Positions 31,587-32,460 of a DNA stretch of 32,460 nucleotides are shown here, one piece after another; positions within the stretch are counted from its first letter, which is position 1; every line of letters begins with the position of its first letter. Origin of the DNA: Flavobacterium defluvii (GTDB lineage: Bacteria > Bacteroidota > Bacteroidia > Flavobacteriales > Flavobacteriaceae); assembly GCF_900129555.1 (NCBI RefSeq), contig NZ_FQWC01000015.1:1-32460 (forward strand). Direction: 5' to 3'. Under the pieces are notes generated by a model that did no database searches, had not been told where the DNA came from, and saw only the letters and a list, made by a program, of their open reading frames with translations. The position numbers were made by a program, and so were the translations under genes.

Positions 31587-32291
31587 ATGAAAAGAGGTGG
31601 TGAAAAAAATAGAAAAATCGCAAAACAATATATTACAAACAAAATAGAAATTGATTGTGTAATATTCAATTTTGAAAGCAATAGTCTTAATGTTTTATTG
31701 GAGAAACACCTAGACAATGAAGGAATTATATCATGGAAATTGGCTAGTGATTATATCAAAAAAGGCGAAACAATATTAAGTACTGCCCTTAATATTTTAA
31801 AAAATTATATTATCGACGATCAATTTTTCTTAGAGCAGTTAAAAGCATTTAGTTACCAGTCTTCTGCATCGTTGCAGGAAGAGATTTCGATTGCTTATTA
31901 TGCTTTAGTTAAAAGAGATAACATCGATAATATGTTTAACCCTGATATTAAATGGGTAGGTATTAATGAAATTGTCGGTTTAAACGACAAACATAAAATT
32001 ATTCTGGATTTTAGTTTAAAAGAATTACGTCGAAATATTTGCAAAAGTGCCATAGGTTTTAATTTATTGCCTGAAAAATTTACTTTATTACAGGTTATCA
32101 ATTTGTATGAAGAAATCCTCGGAATCGAAATAAACAAACCAAATTTTAGAAGAAAGCTTTTGCAAACCGGAATCGTATATGGTTCAAACGAAAAACAAGA
32201 AGATGTATCGCACAGAGCCGCAAGATTTTACAGCTTGAATATTCAGCAGAATGAAGTTTTATCTCAAAAGGAAATCAAATTTAATTTTTAA
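31587..32291 (+). CDS. Nudix-fold sugar regulator (NrtR/AraR-like), degenerate Nudix box
   Basis: A 234-residue DNA-binding regulator. The N-terminal Nudix-like domain (about 18-145) begins IEIDCVIFNFESNSLNVLLEKH. The C-terminal winged helix (about 155-225) reads LPEKFTLLQVINLYEEILG, then NKPNFRRKLLQTGIV, with a final HRAARFYSL. The Nudix catalytic box is lost: ETILSTALNILKNYIID replaces the RE-EE residues that bind metal, so the domain would sense a ligand without hydrolysing it. Relatives in Bacteroidota regulate arabinose or xylose use. Its place between GH43 and xylulokinase suggests a xylose- or xylulose-responsive regulator (inference). It starts 36 bases after GH43. Confidence 0.85.
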   Translation: MKRGGEKNRKIAKQYITNKIEIDCVIFNFESNSLNVLLEKHLDNEGIISWKLASDYIKKGETILSTALNILKNYIIDDQFFLEQLKAFSYQSSASLQEEISIAYYALVKRDNIDNMFNPDIKWVGINEIVGLNDKHKIILDFSLKELRRNICKSAIGFNLLPEKFTLLQVINLYEEILGIEINKPNFRRKLLQTGIVYGSNEKQEDVSHRAARFYSLNIQQNEVLSQKEIKFNF

Positions 32292-32395
32292 ATAATTGAT
32301 TATGATTGTGATAGCTTCGTAAAAGCAGTAGTTACAATAATATTTTACAAAGTGTTATGTGCCTGCAAAATTAATAATAAGAGAATCATTATAAT

Positions 32396-32460
32396 ATGTA
32401 TTATATCGGATATGATATTGGAAGTTCATCTGTCAAGGCAGCCTTGGTAGAAGCTGAAAC
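32396..32460 (+). CDS. xylB: Xylulokinase, FGGY family (5' end only)
   Basis: The first 21 codons of a gene running off the right edge begin MYYIGYDIGSSSVKAALVEAE. The YDIGSSSVKAALV segment is the N-terminal phosphate-binding strand of FGGY carbohydrate kinases. In this position, after xylan-degrading genes and a pentose regulator, xylulokinase is the likely member. It would phosphorylate xylulose made by xylose isomerase, whose gene is probably further right. The preceding 104 bases contain no clear operator. Confidence 0.8.
   Translation, partial: MYYIGYDIGSSSVKAALVEAE

Overview
The window looks like chromosomal DNA of a Flavobacterium-type bacterium (phylum Bacteroidota). The base composition is AT-rich. 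Start codons lack Shine-Dalgarno sites, and several promoters carry the Bacteroidota -7 box TAnnTTTG. One secreted protein has a type IX secretion (T9SS) sorting domain. Other typical families are DUF3570/DUF4266, GPH sugar transporters and a Nudix-like sugar regulator. No tRNA, rRNA, CRISPR array, prophage or intact insertion sequence was seen.

Layout. 1-2.2 kb: 3' end of a CtlX-like citrulline hydrolase, a small heat shock protein behind a sigma54-like promoter, and a KefB-type cation/proton antiporter, separated by clear terminators. 2.3-4.8 kb: a short-chain dehydrogenase (SDR), a SnoaL-like protein and an AraC regulator. 5.0-8.6 kb, minus strand: an envelope redox cluster of thioredoxin, ApbE flavin transferase, DUF4266 lipoprotein and DUF3570 outer-membrane protein, preceded by a VIT-type iron/manganese transporter. 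9.3-10.6 kb: a T9SS-sorted protein and a 58-residue ORF too short for routine calling. 11.0-14.5 kb, minus: a signalling operon of LytTR response regulator, four-PAS histidine kinase and single-domain receiver. 15.0-17.9 kb: two tandem cytochrome P460-type proteins, one lacking a haem motif, divergent from a membrane-anchored Cache-LytTR one-component regulator. 18.0-21.4 kb: a second SDR-AraC pair paralogous to the first, then an azoreductase divergent from an HxlR regulator.

21.4-22.1 kb is an apparently decayed, non-coding stretch with a perfect 20-bp tandem duplication. From 22.1 kb to the right edge lies a glucuronoxylan-utilisation locus: LacI regulator, GH67 alpha-glucuronidase, SDR (probable fructuronate/mannonate oxidoreductase), mannonate dehydratase UxuA, GH10 xylanase lipoprotein, GPH symporter, cytoplasmic GH43, a Nudix-fold regulator with a degenerate Nudix box, and the start of xylulokinase. 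The inferred flow is this. GH10 cuts xylan at the cell surface or periplasm. GH67 removes (methyl)glucuronate. The symporter imports xylo-oligosaccharides, GH43 releases xylose, and xylulokinase feeds the pentose phosphate route. The SDR and UxuA carry the uronic acid towards 2-keto-3-deoxygluconate. SusC/SusD and glucuronate isomerase are not in the window.

The strongest regulatory observation is a repeated LacI-type palindrome, ACAANCGNTTGT, lying just downstream of -7 boxes before the GH67 gene and before the symporter gene. The least understood gene sets are the thioredoxin-ApbE-DUF4266-DUF3570 cluster and the P460 pair with its membrane-bound LytTR regulator.
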